Positions 1-8,580 of a DNA stretch of 56,405 nucleotides are shown here, one piece after another (position 1 is the stretch's first letter; each line of letters opens with the position of its first letter). Position numbers and translations under genes: made by a program. The DNA comes from Sphaerospermopsis sp. SIO1G1 (GTDB lineage Bacteria; Cyanobacteriota; Cyanobacteriia; Cyanobacteriales; Nostocaceae). Below the pieces are notes generated by a model. It made no database searches, was not told the DNA's origin, and saw only the letters and a list, made by a program, of their open reading frames with translations. Where the stretch lies: NCBI GenBank assembly GCA_010672785.1, contig JAAHFX010000016.1, forward strand, positions 1 through 56,405. The letters are read 5' to 3'.

Positions 1-163
1 TAAAGGTTTTGTCCTACTCAAAAAGCGTTGGGTAGTAGAACGGACTTTTGGGTGGTTGATGAGTTGTCGGCGATTAGTCCGAGATTATGAGTTTTTACCC
101 ACAACATCTGAGACTTTTATCTATCTTACCATGATCCGTATTATGGTTAGGCGACTCGCCTAA
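1..163 (+). mobile_element. IS5-type transposase, C-terminal fragment cut by the window edge
   Basis: Reading from base 2, an open frame of 53 codons ends at TAA 161-163. It contains the block RWVVERTFGWL, the conserved region around the last acidic residue (E) of the DDE catalytic triad in IS5/IS1031-type transposases, followed by RRLVRDYE and a hydrophobic tail. Only the C-terminus is inside the window, so I cannot tell whether the element is intact. The stretch at about 181-200 (CTTTTCAAACATCCTCTAA) may be the right terminal inverted repeat of the element, but the left end is not visible, so this is inference. Confidence 0.8.
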
Positions 164-204
164 ATTTTTACTGCCAAAAACTTTTCAAACATCCTCTAAG
201 AAGG

Positions 205-399
205 GTGGGTTTTAAAGTCAAACAAATTGAAAGTTTGGCTGCTTCTCAAACTGCTAACAACACAAAATTTGTAATAGAAATTATCTCCAACTCCCAAGAA
301 AAATTATGGCAAACTACAATTATCAATAGTTATCAAGATGTATATTTTCATAATTCATTATATGAACTGATTGAGTTTTTAACTCAGGAAAATCAATAA
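205..399 (+). CDS. small hypothetical protein (64 aa)
   Basis: Short open frame with a GTG start directly after a purine-rich AAGAAGG, ending at TAA 397-399. The product has no signal peptide or membrane segment and I recognise no family. The frame is open upstream to base 151, so this could be the 3' part of a gene whose 5' end was lost when the IS element to its left inserted. The spacing of the purine-rich stretch to the GTG is too tight for a good ribosome-binding site, which lowers confidence in the start. Confidence 0.35.
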   Translation: MGFKVKQIESLAASQTANNTKFVIEIISNSQEKLWQTTIINSYQDVYFHNSLYELIEFLTQENQ

Positions 400-562
400 A
401 TTTGGGTGTTTAAGTACCTAATATGCAAAGTTAATCTCAAGAAAAACAGAAGGTTTTATATACATAAAATATAATTTACAGATTTTGGATATTATTATAA
501 AATTTGCTTTTTCACCCTGTTACCTTTTTCAAACTAGTAATTTACACGGTAGAAGCATTTTT

Positions 563-1597
563 TTAGGGTAAGTGATCAGCTAATTGAGGTTTAATCTGCA
601 CATTAGAATTTACAGGGTTGTCAGGTTGAGAAACCATAAAATTTGTTCCCAAACTTAAGCAAATTCCTGTCATACTTAATAATAAGATAGCAATACTTTT
701 CTTCTGATGTAATTGTACCCAAAGTTTCTCAACAATTGTACCAGAACCCATCACCTGAATTGGTTTTAGTGCTGTTAACGCTTCTGCTGCATTACTATAG
801 CGACTTCTATAATTAGGTTCTACCATTTTTTCTAACCAAAAACGGAAACTAGGACTAATGAAAGGAAGTAATTTCTGGAAATTGAAGCGGTAGTTATTAT
901 CTATTAATTGACTAATATCTCTTCCATGTGTGTTCGTCAATAAACAAATTAAGGTTACTCCCAAACTATATAAATCTGAAGCGGTAGTTAAGGGATGTCC
1001 AAATTGTTCTTCTGGAGGAATGAAACCAGGAGTACCTGCAACTAATGTACTCAAATCTGATTTTTTTGTTTGAATTTTTGCTAAACCAAAATCTACTAAA
1101 TAAACTTGTAAATTTTCATCTACTAAAATATTTTCTGGTTTAATATCCCTATGAATAATAGGATTATGCAACTGTTGTAAATAAACTAAAGTTTCTAACA
1201 ATGATACAGCAATTTGTTTAATCTCCTGGGGATGTAAACAGCGTTTAGAATTTAGAGATGTAGCATCTTTATATTCCTGCACTAAGTAAAAGAAATCTGT
1301 ATTTGTAAATGATTCTAAATAACCAGGAATCCGGTGATAATTTAGTGTTTTTAATAGTTCGATTTCCCGCTGATATGATTTAACACCATACCAATCAACA
1401 GTTGTTCTAGCAAAACAGAACTGTTTAATAACCACTTTTTTTCCATACTGAAGACTATTAGCTAAGTAAGTTGTTCGGCCGCCTTCAGTATTATGTCCTA
1501 ATTCTTGAATTAATTGATAACCAATTGTAGATAGGTCTGGAAATTTTCGTGAAATATCCGGATTATTATCTCCATATTTAACATTTTTGTTTATCAT
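563..1597 (-). CDS. Hanks-type serine/threonine protein kinase with C-terminal membrane anchor
   Basis: Eukaryotic-type protein kinase of 344 aa. Visible landmarks are the ATP-binding lysine K58 in VVIK, the catalytic loop HRDIKPEN at 149-156, the DFG motif at 169-171, and the activation segment GTPGFIPPE at 188-196 with the usual glutamate of subdomain VIII. The kinase domain fills residues 25-275. A single hydrophobic segment at about 301-319 anchors the protein, leaving a short 25-residue tail outside the cytoplasm with no recognisable sensor domain. The glycine-rich loop is degenerate (GHNTEGG). It stands alone, with no operon partner, so its substrate cannot be guessed. All catalytic residues are present, so it should be active. 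Confidence 0.93.
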   Translation of the reverse strand: MINKNVKYGDNNPDISRKFPDLSTIGYQLIQELGHNTEGGRTTYLANSLQYGKKVVIKQFCFARTTVDWYGVKSYQREIELLKTLNYHRIPGYLESFTNTDFFYLVQEYKDATSLNSKRCLHPQEIKQIAVSLLETLVYLQQLHNPIIHRDIKPENILVDENLQVYLVDFGLAKIQTKKSDLSTLVAGTPGFIPPEEQFGHPLTTASDLYSLGVTLICLLTNTHGRDISQLIDNNYRFNFQKLLPFISPSFRFWLEKMVEPNYRSRYSNAAEALTALKPIQVMGSGTIVEKLWVQLHQKKSIAILLLSMTGICLSLGTNFMVSQPDNPVNSNVQIKPQLADHLP

Positions 1598-1757
1598 AAT
1601 ATATCCAGCATGACAGAGGTTTTAAAAATAAATTCATGGTTAATGACTATCATTGCTAGAGATTAAAACTAGGTAATTGGTAATATTATGATATGGTTAA
1701 TAATTCCCAATTACCAGTTGAATATTCCAGATATTTCTCTGGTTTTGATTGGGTAAA

Positions 1758-2648
1758 TTACCAGTTTTTCTGTGTTAACCAGTCAATAATTGCATGGTTG
1801 ACAATATCTGGAACTTCATCATGGGGACAATGACCAGCATTTGGAATTGGTACTATTTGAATATCCTGGCCATTTTTACCCGCTTCTTCGTAAATTTTTG
1901 CTCCGGTAATTGGTGTCCAAGGATCTTTGTCACCCCAAAGCACTAATAATGGTAAGTTTACATTGGGTAATATTTCTTCAGGACTTGGCCCTGGAGGTGC
2001 AGTGAGGATGGATGCAAAAACTTGTTGCGCTCCTGAGTCACAAGATGGTGTATAAAGGATATCAACTAATTCATCTGTGACGGCGTTGCGATCGCAATAT
2101 ACTTGATATAAAGTACGGCGAATTTGCGATTTTTGGCGAATGCGATTAAAAACAAATTTACCTGTGACTGGGTTGGCTACTAATTTGTTGAATGCAGCCA
2201 TGAAAATTCTTAAAACTGGGTTCAATTCATGGGGACGATGACTTAAACCACCCGCTGAATTAATTAACACTCCACCAACGGCAATTTCAGGATGTTTGGC
2301 AACAATTATTAAACTCAAAAGTGCGCCAATGGAATTACCAATGAATATAGCTGGTGTTTGGATATGTGCATGATAAAAATCTTTTAAAAGTTCTACCCAC
2401 ACATCCATGCTATAGTCTATGTCTGCTTTATCTGAACCTCCAAATCCCAATAAATCTAAGGCAAAAACACGATAACCAGCATTCGCTAAAACAGGAATAT
2501 TTTTACGCCAGTGGCTAATGGAAGCACCAAAACCATGAATGAGTACCAAGGGTTGACCTGAACCCATAACAGTATATTGGATTTTGTAATCTTGCCAAGT
2601 CCAAACCTGTTTTTCTAAAATTTGTTTATTCTCGGTGGAGATAGTCAT
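1758..2648 (-). CDS. alpha/beta fold hydrolase
   Basis: A 296-aa alpha/beta hydrolase. The HGFGAS oxyanion-hole motif is at about 38-43, the nucleophile elbow is GNSIG with Ser106, the acid is probably the Asp in WGDKDPW near residue 240, and the catalytic His is in NAGHCPHDE near residue 273. There is no signal peptide, so it is predicted cytoplasmic. Residues 130-220 form a cap region. This family covers many esterases, haloalkane dehalogenase-like enzymes and C-C hydrolases; cyanobacterial relatives are often of unknown substrate, and nothing nearby indicates one. The gene is monocistronic, 160 bp downstream of the kinase start on the same strand. Confidence 0.92.
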   Translation of the reverse strand: MTISTENKQILEKQVWTWQDYKIQYTVMGSGQPLVLIHGFGASISHWRKNIPVLANAGYRVFALDLLGFGGSDKADIDYSMDVWVELLKDFYHAHIQTPAIFIGNSIGALLSLIIVAKHPEIAVGGVLINSAGGLSHRPHELNPVLRIFMAAFNKLVANPVTGKFVFNRIRQKSQIRRTLYQVYCDRNAVTDELVDILYTPSCDSGAQQVFASILTAPPGPSPEEILPNVNLPLLVLWGDKDPWTPITGAKIYEEAGKNGQDIQIVPIPNAGHCPHDEVPDIVNHAIIDWLTQKNW

Positions 2649-2832
2649 TAGTTAAGATTCCTAAAGTATTATTTCCTTATGGTAATCCTCCTGGCATTCT
2701 AGACAAACTATGGTAACCAATACCGTTCCATTCGACTTGTCAAATTTACTTTGTATCAAAAATCATCCATTCAGTCTATTATTGAGTAGTTTTACATTCT
2801 ATATGCACTTTTATATAGTAACATAAAGTACT

Positions 2833-4359
2833 ATGTTTTTAAGTAAATTCATTGTTCTTAAGCAAATTTTTCTTGCTTCATTTTCTCTGATAACGTTATC
2901 TGCAACTCATTCTAGTTTGGTAGTTTCAGATTTATCTGCTGCTTCTGCTACAGTTTCTAGCCAGTCAACTTATAAGCAAATATTAACACAAACCAACTCT
3001 ATACCTAATTTAAGCACAGATAATACTATCAAAGATGAAAAAAATATAAATATCAGTCTTATCCCTTCGGTGAAAAGGGAAAAGTCAGGCTTTACCATGT
3101 ATATTTGGCAACCAGGGGGAGATATAAAGGAAGTAACTACTCGTATATCTATTAAAGCCAAATATGGAAGCAAATATCACAAAGAGAGATTTTTAGGAGA
3201 TTATAAATACAAGATTAAACAGAAAGCTAAATTTGTGGATGGTTTTAAGTTGGGCGATCGCATAGTTGTCAGATTATATGATCAAGATAACCGATTTATT
3301 GGTTATACAGAATTTGCTTGTTTACCACAACATACGGCGGTTAATTTAATATTATCGCCTCAACCTACAGAAGATCAAGTAGTGCGTTTATTTTATGGAG
3401 TAGATGCTAATGAAGATAGCATTGTTGATCAAGATACAACCACCTACTTTGACTATTTTACTAAATTAAATAATCGAGAAGTTACCTTTCTCACTAGTCC
3501 AGAAAACATAGATGTTATTCCCTACAAAGCTGCTGGTTTCTCCAACGTTGCTAGAAATTCTATTTATCCTCTTTCTTTTCGGGAAGGAGAATTTGCCTTA
3601 GCAGGTAAAACTATCAGCATCTATGTTCCTAATATAGCACAGGCACTAACATCTATCCCTGGAACATTAGTAGAATTAACAGAACTCAACGACAATTTTA
3701 CATTTCAACTCCATCAATTATTAAGAAAATACCGCCAAGTAGGAGTAGCTAAGGATATTCAAGTTATATTTTCCGATATTCCTGCAAATTATTGGGCAAA
3801 AGATTATATTGCCGAACTAGCTGCAATGGAAATAATGGGTGGTTATCCTGACGGGAAATTTCGTCCTAATGATTCAGTTACAAAAGCAGAGTTTGCAGTT
3901 TTATTAAACAGAATATTTATCAAAAGTAAAGTTAGAGAACCCATAAATTTTTCAGATGTACCTAGGGATTTTTGGGCTTATGATGCTATTAAAGAAACTT
4001 ATCAAAGAGGTTTTTTCTCAGTTTCCAAAAACAGAAAATTTAATCCTAATCAAAAATTAAAACGTTTAGATATTTTAATTACCTTAGCAAAAGGATTGAA
4101 CTATAAATTTACAGGTTCAACCAAACAAACCTTATCGGTTTATAGTGATGCTGATAGTTTAAGACAAGAACATCAAGAATTCATCTCTGCACTTACAGAA
4201 AATGGTGTCATGATCAACTATCCCGATCGAAGATTAATTAATCCCAAACAATTAGCCACTAGAGCAGAAGTTTCTGCTTTATTATATAGAGCAATGGCCA
4301 GTGCTGGGGAAGTCGCTGATTTTCCTTCTCAATCTGCTGTGAAATCTATACCTGATTAG
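2833..4359 (+). CDS. exported S-layer homology (SLH) domain protein
   Basis: A 508-aa protein with an N-terminal signal-like hydrophobic stretch (residues 5-35). The C-terminal third carries SLH repeats: the first at about 313-362 with FSDIPANYWAKDYI and GGYPDGKFRPN, the second at about 376-425 with FSDVPRDFWAYDAI, and a weaker third at about 435-490 with YPDRRLINPKQLATRAE. SLH domains bind pyruvylated secondary wall polymer or peptidoglycan, so the protein is probably held at the cell envelope. Residues 60-300 are a beta-rich region I cannot assign to a family. It lacks the outer-membrane barrel seen in the large cyanobacterial SLH porins, so it is not one of those. Confidence 0.88.
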   Translation: MFLSKFIVLKQIFLASFSLITLSATHSSLVVSDLSAASATVSSQSTYKQILTQTNSIPNLSTDNTIKDEKNINISLIPSVKREKSGFTMYIWQPGGDIKEVTTRISIKAKYGSKYHKERFLGDYKYKIKQKAKFVDGFKLGDRIVVRLYDQDNRFIGYTEFACLPQHTAVNLILSPQPTEDQVVRLFYGVDANEDSIVDQDTTTYFDYFTKLNNREVTFLTSPENIDVIPYKAAGFSNVARNSIYPLSFREGEFALAGKTISIYVPNIAQALTSIPGTLVELTELNDNFTFQLHQLLRKYRQVGVAKDIQVIFSDIPANYWAKDYIAELAAMEIMGGYPDGKFRPNDSVTKAEFAVLLNRIFIKSKVREPINFSDVPRDFWAYDAIKETYQRGFFSVSKNRKFNPNQKLKRLDILITLAKGLNYKFTGSTKQTLSVYSDADSLRQEHQEFISALTENGVMINYPDRRLINPKQLATRAEVSALLYRAMASAGEVADFPSQSAVKSIPD

Positions 4360-4421
4360 GGTTTACAGGTTAAAAATAATAGCGTTCTAGAATATCTGTT
4401 AATCAAATAGCTTCTAAGTCC

Positions 4422-4486
4422 AGATCCCCGACTTCTTTTATGATCATGTTCATAAATTTACAATTGATTGCAGAAGTCGGGGATCT
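4422..4486. repeat. 15-bp perfect inverted repeat with 35-nt loop
   Basis: AGATCCCCGACTTCT at 4422-4436 is exactly inverted at 4472-4486. It lies 60 bp after the SLH gene, where it could act as a 3' hairpin, but no T-run follows either arm. Very similar arms are commonly scattered in cyanobacterial intergenic DNA, so a small mobile repeat is the more likely reading. Confidence 0.75.
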
Positions 4487-4625
4487 TATCACATTATAAT
4501 TATAGCATTTCCTCAAATCTTGAACATCCTGATTCAGACAAAGTTACATATTATGAATTTTTTACTCTACTACAGTTTTGACTTTGTTTATAATCAGATT
4601 GTAGTTAATAAATACAATATTTCCA

Positions 4626-4982
4626 GTGATTATATCTCACCATTTTTCTGCTATTCTACCAGTGAAAAAGAGTGTATTTAACTGGCGACAAAAAGATTTT
4701 TTAGAAGTCTTAAAAGACTCTGCTGACACTTCTGGTTTAACAGTAGTAGGGGAATTAGCATACACATTTCAACCCCAAGGAGTATCAGCAGTAGTATTAT
4801 TATCAGAATCTCATATAGCCTTACATTTTTGGCCAGAAGAGAGTAAAATAACGATAGACATACACATTTGTGATTATCAAAATGATAACCTCACTAAAGC
4901 TAAACTTTTAACTCAAATATTAACTCAAGAAATTAGTAGTCTTAAATATCTCTATAGCTGGAAATATACATCTATAACCTGA
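4626..4982 (+). CDS. speD: S-adenosylmethionine decarboxylase proenzyme (prokaryotic class 1B)
   Basis: AdoMet decarboxylase supplies decarboxylated AdoMet, the aminopropyl donor for polyamine synthesis. The 118-aa length and the motif LSESHIALHFWPE match the small bacterial proenzymes. Self-cleavage is expected between Glu61 and Ser62, with Ser62 becoming the pyruvoyl group. His67 and Cys82 stand where the processing His68 and catalytic Cys83 are in the Thermotoga enzyme. The start is GTG; no in-frame ATG lies near it. The gene converges on the DUF350 gene 22 bp away, opposite an aminopropyltransferase-like gene three genes along, which supports a shared polyamine pathway. Confidence 0.93.
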   Translation: MIISHHFSAILPVKKSVFNWRQKDFLEVLKDSADTSGLTVVGELAYTFQPQGVSAVVLLSESHIALHFWPEESKITIDIHICDYQNDNLTKAKLLTQILTQEISSLKYLYSWKYTSIT

Positions 4983-5004
4983 TTTACTCAGGGATAAATG
5001 TTAA

Positions 5005-5877
5005 TTATGAAAAACACCAACCAATTAAAAAGGAAGCAGCAACATATGCAAAAGCTTCTATTAAACCTGCACCTACATTAGGCACTTCTTGATTAAAAAT
5101 TTCATCAGAAATCTTCACCCCAGGAACTAAAACTATATCAGCTAACCAACGAATTATCACCAAAGCAACTAAACAGAATAATAATATTGAAACATATTCA
5201 GGAAAACTGACTAACCAACCTTGAAAGTCTTGATAAAATGCTATCCTAACTATATTTCCGGTGGCAATTAGTAAACCTGCTAAAGCTAAACCAGCAGCGG
5301 GATTATTGCGTTTTTCGATTTCAGCAAACACATCATATTTAGTCACGCGAGGATAAACAGAACTAACTATAATTAAAGTAGCTAAACCTATTAACCAACA
5401 TACTAAAGCAACTTCCCAACCACCTGTTTCACCAGCTAAAGCAGAATGTAAAATTAAACCATTAGCAATGTGATTTCCAGCTTCCACATTAGCAGCGCCA
5501 ATATTACGATCTTCAATAATTTCTCTTTGGCAATTAAATTGGCGTAAAATGAATTTTTCACCTACCCATGCACCAGCTAACATTAATAAAATTACTGTTG
5601 CACCATAGGTGACTAAATCAATTGCTTTATCTTGCCAGTTTACTGCACTTTCGCCTAAAACTCCACCCAATCCAATCACTATACCAAAATAATAACCTAC
5701 TAGAGCGATCGCCACTGCTGGGTTATCTTTAACAAATAATTCTAGATTTAATTCTAATTGTCTTCTAAATAACTTTTGATAGACAAATTGTCCTACCCAA
5801 AATACCGCAAATACAACTATTAATTCAACAATAATAATTCCGAATATACTCAGCAAATTGCTAATACTATCATTCAT
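5005..5877 (-). CDS. DUF350 (YjfL-type) integral membrane protein, two tandem units
   Basis: A 290-aa membrane protein with about eight hydrophobic segments arranged as two related halves (about 1-130 and 140-290), each having the DUF350 pattern of a Gly-rich helix (YYFGIVIGLGG in the first, AGLALAGLLIATG in the second) and polar AANVEAGN or VPNVGAGL segments. Its biochemical role is unknown. Its ATG lies inside the end of the FemAB-like gene (8-nt overlap ATGAATGA), so the two are translationally coupled. DUF350 genes are repeatedly linked to polyamine aminopropyltransferases and glutathionylspermidine-synthase-like ligases in other bacteria (for example the yjf operon), which fits this setting. 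Confidence 0.9.
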   Translation of the reverse strand: MNDSISNLLSIFGIIIVELIVVFAVFWVGQFVYQKLFRRQLELNLELFVKDNPAVAIALVGYYFGIVIGLGGVLGESAVNWQDKAIDLVTYGATVILLMLAGAWVGEKFILRQFNCQREIIEDRNIGAANVEAGNHIANGLILHSALAGETGGWEVALVCWLIGLATLIIVSSVYPRVTKYDVFAEIEKRNNPAAGLALAGLLIATGNIVRIAFYQDFQGWLVSFPEYVSILLFCLVALVIIRWLADIVLVPGVKISDEIFNQEVPNVGAGLIEAFAYVAASFLIGWCFS

Positions 5878-6928
5878 TTTCCTTCACTGCCAAATTTTTG
5901 AATAAATTAATTAACGTATCTGCTAATTGATCATAAAAAAAGTAGTCATGCGCGCCAATTGTTTTGATATGTTTACCGCCAAATTTACGTTTAAATTGAG
6001 AAAATTTAGCATAACCATGTTTAGGATCATTGGTAAAACCATAGAAATCATAAAATTGACATCCACGCATTTTTGCCCGTTGGATAGCTTGCCAATGTAG
6101 GGCATAATTAGGCATCATTTGTTTATATAATAAATTACTACCCCCATATAAATAAGTGGCAGTATGACCACAATATACTACTAAAATTGCAGCGACAATT
6201 TCCCCTTCACAGGTAGCTAAACCAATTTCTGCCATATCTTGTTTAAATAAAGTTTGACAGAGATTAATAAAAAACCCATAGGGTTCAGCAAAAAAGTCTT
6301 GACGTTCTACGGTTTCCCAAAATAAATCATAAAAGGGTGGAATAGTTTGGGAATCTTTACTAAATTTTACTTCCACTTGATAACGTTGACTAAGGCGAAT
6401 ATTGTAACGCCCTTTGGGTTTCATTGCTGCTAAAATATTATCTAGGTTTGGGGATAAATCTATTAATAAAGTTTCACTGGGTAGTAAGTCAGCCGGTGCG
6501 CGAACAAAACCTTGTAAATAATTAGGTTTTTCTGTCCATAATGGTTCTATGCGTAGGGCGATCGCACCTTGTGATCTGGCAATCTTTTCCCCCTTTGCTA
6601 ATAACAACTGCATTCCTAGATCGGGGTTAATTTCTGGTAAAATTGGGCCACCGGGAGTAAATAATAAATTAGCTTGATTGCTGTGGGGATATAAATAATA
6701 AATACATCCTCCCACTAATTCATGATCACAAAATAATCCATAACGCCAAGTTTTATAACCTTCAATTTCTTTAAAATCAGCCCAGATAGAAGTTTGCATA
6801 AAGCAACCTTGGGGGTGTGATTTAATCAGCGTATTCCAAGCTTCATGTTCTGATTTTTTTAGTTTTCTGATAATTAAGGAACTGTGTTTTTCTAGGTTTA
6901 TATTTTGGATATAATTGTCAATTTTCAT
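5870..6928 (-). CDS. FemAB-like GNAT-fold ligase/acyltransferase
   Basis: A 352-aa protein resembling the FemAB/FemX peptidoglycan-bridge family and related double-GNAT ligases: N-terminal half with WADFKEIEGYKTWRYGL, a central MKPKGRYNIRLSQRY segment typical of the family, and a second GNAT unit with YGGSN, ALHWQAIQRA and FYDFYGF near the C-terminus. Members use aminoacyl-tRNA or acyl-CoA donors to form amide bonds. There is no signal peptide. Its end overlaps the next gene (DUF350) and it follows an aminopropyltransferase-like gene by 179 bp, a gap that contains an inserted MITE-like element. The likely role, as inference, is to conjugate an amino acid or polyamine to a membrane or envelope acceptor. 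Confidence 0.85.
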   Translation of the reverse strand: MKIDNYIQNINLEKHSSLIIRKLKKSEHEAWNTLIKSHPQGCFMQTSIWADFKEIEGYKTWRYGLFCDHELVGGCIYYLYPHSNQANLLFTPGGPILPEINPDLGMQLLLAKGEKIARSQGAIALRIEPLWTEKPNYLQGFVRAPADLLPSETLLIDLSPNLDNILAAMKPKGRYNIRLSQRYQVEVKFSKDSQTIPPFYDLFWETVERQDFFAEPYGFFINLCQTLFKQDMAEIGLATCEGEIVAAILVVYCGHTATYLYGGSNLLYKQMMPNYALHWQAIQRAKMRGCQFYDFYGFTNDPKHGYAKFSQFKRKFGGKHIKTIGAHDYFFYDQLADTLINLFKNLAVKENE

Positions 6929-6999
6929 TTATTTCATGATTAAAATAATTTTTATTTTTTTTCAAAAGTTGTTGTTGTGAATTCTGGCAACTAAAGCAA

Positions 7000-7086
7000 G
7001 ACTTATGCAGAAGTTACGGAAGAATGAACCACGAAGGAAGCAAAGGAAACGAAGGTAAGTAAGAGGTGAGATATTTTGCATAAGTC
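7000..7086. mobile_element. 87-bp MITE-like element (family 1, copy 1)
   Basis: GACTTATGCA at 7000-7009 is perfectly inverted at 7077-7086. The interior, with CCACGAAGGAAGCAAAGGA and GATATTTTGC near the right end, is shared with elements at 50874-50966 and 52005-52096. It has no coding capacity. It lies between the aminopropyltransferase-like gene and the FemAB-like gene. Confidence 0.8.
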
Positions 7087-7107
7087 CTATCAAGGATATT
7101 CTAACTT

Positions 7108-8577
7108 CTAATTATCATCATCTGAACGATTCATTATACTAGATAACCAAATTCCTCCTAAAGCAGTTAAAACAAACCCAAACATTTTCAATCCCACATC
7201 ATTGACGTAAGTATTACCAGAACTATAACTACTCCGACGATAGTAAGAACCCTTTGCAAATACAGAATCTGGTGCTACTAAATTAGCCATCAACATGGTT
7301 AAAGACAACAAAGTAATAAATTCAACTATTTTAGGATTTAAGTTGTTTAAAGGTTGATTATACTTGATTTTATCAGCCAAAATTCTCAGTTCTTTCACAA
7401 TATTTGGCGGTAATTCCTGCGCTCTTGCTAGTAAACTATTAACTAACTGTTTGACATCTATTTCTGACAATAAATCTTGCATATACCCTAACCAAGATGT
7501 TGTCATTTTAGGTTCATGGTAGTGATGACGCACTGGTACAAGTTGATGAATATTTACTGTTTTTTGTTCTTCTTCCGGGGGAGCATAAATATTTTCAATC
7601 CAAAACTTAGCAACTGATTCTAATTTAAAGGAATTAATCTCTTCTAAATTAGCATTTACCTCTTCATCAATATCTAAGAAGTTTATATATTCATCATTAG
7701 CTATTTCTAGATCATCATCATATTCACTTCCTGGATCGTTGAGGATATAATAAAAGAATTGTTCATTTTCTAAAGTGTGAATTTTGACTTGATTGCGGGA
7801 TGCTGCTATCTTTGTTTCAAATTCAAACACTTTTAATAGGTTTTCTAGGGTTAAATGGTTTAAATTTTCAGGGATATCAAGATTGGTAATCTCTTCTCGC
7901 AGAATTTTGGCTGATGATCCTAAAAAGAAACCCCAATTTCCATAGTCATGATTTACAAAAGAAGGAATTTTAATTTGTAAAGGTTTGATGGATAGGTTGA
8001 CTGATAATAAGGTTTGATATAAACACCAAAATGCTTGAGTTTCATAATTGGGAGAAATCCCATTCACAGCAATTATTCCGGTAGGAATTAAAATCCGGTT
8101 TACAGCTTGAAACCATTCCTGACTATATATACTTGCACCTGCTGCTGATTTAGGAGAGGTAAAATCACAAATAACAACATGATAGCTATGATCAGCTAAT
8201 TCATTCACAAATGCAAAAGCTTCTTGAGCGTAAACATTAACTTTTTCATGTTCTAAACTACCTAAATTATATGGTTTAAATGCTGTATTTGCTAGTTCTA
8301 AAACTTCTGGATCATAATCAACTAAATCAATTTTTTTAACTTGGGTAAAACGCAGTACATCCCTCGCTGCTAAACCATCACCACCACCACAAATTAAAAC
8401 TCGTAAATCTGTATTGGGAAATCTCTGTAGTGCTAAACTAATTGCCGGAATAACTAAGTTTTCATGGTAAATTACTTCATCAGCACTATCAAATTGTAAA
8501 TCTCCATTGATATAAAAAGCAATGCTATGATCATACTTTTCAACAAATAAGGAAGTAGACATATTTTTTAAATCCAA
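7108..8577 (-). CDS. aminopropyltransferase (spermidine synthase)-like protein with C-terminal membrane extension
   Basis: Residues 10-225 form a Rossmann methyltransferase-like fold of the spermidine synthase family: NGDLQF (26-29 region), DEVIYHE at 33-39, the nucleotide-binding GGGDG at 64-68, and ICDFTSP at 136-142. Asp138 matches the catalytic aspartate of DxxDP, but the second, substrate-binding aspartate is replaced by Ser141, so the amine acceptor may not be putrescine. Residues 230-400 are an acidic, uncharacterised region, and two hydrophobic segments near 430-445 and 465-482 suggest membrane attachment. At 489 aa it is about 200 aa longer than SpeE. Its start lies 3 bp after the DUF4178 gene, so the two are certainly co-transcribed. 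Confidence 0.85.
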   Translation of the reverse strand: MDLKNMSTSLFVEKYDHSIAFYINGDLQFDSADEVIYHENLVIPAISLALQRFPNTDLRVLICGGGDGLAARDVLRFTQVKKIDLVDYDPEVLELANTAFKPYNLGSLEHEKVNVYAQEAFAFVNELADHSYHVVICDFTSPKSAAGASIYSQEWFQAVNRILIPTGIIAVNGISPNYETQAFWCLYQTLLSVNLSIKPLQIKIPSFVNHDYGNWGFFLGSSAKILREEITNLDIPENLNHLTLENLLKVFEFETKIAASRNQVKIHTLENEQFFYYILNDPGSEYDDDLEIANDEYINFLDIDEEVNANLEEINSFKLESVAKFWIENIYAPPEEEQKTVNIHQLVPVRHHYHEPKMTTSWLGYMQDLLSEIDVKQLVNSLLARAQELPPNIVKELRILADKIKYNQPLNNLNPKIVEFITLLSLTMLMANLVAPDSVFAKGSYYRRSSYSSGNTYVNDVGLKMFGFVLTALGGIWLSSIMNRSDDDN

Positions 8578-8580
8578 ATT

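Noticed and set aside
2818..2831. NtcA-like site GTA-N8-TAC before the SLH gene
   Set aside because: The pattern is exact, but it ends one base before the start codon, where an activator cannot work and a ribosome-binding site is expected. A chance match in AT-rich DNA is more likely.
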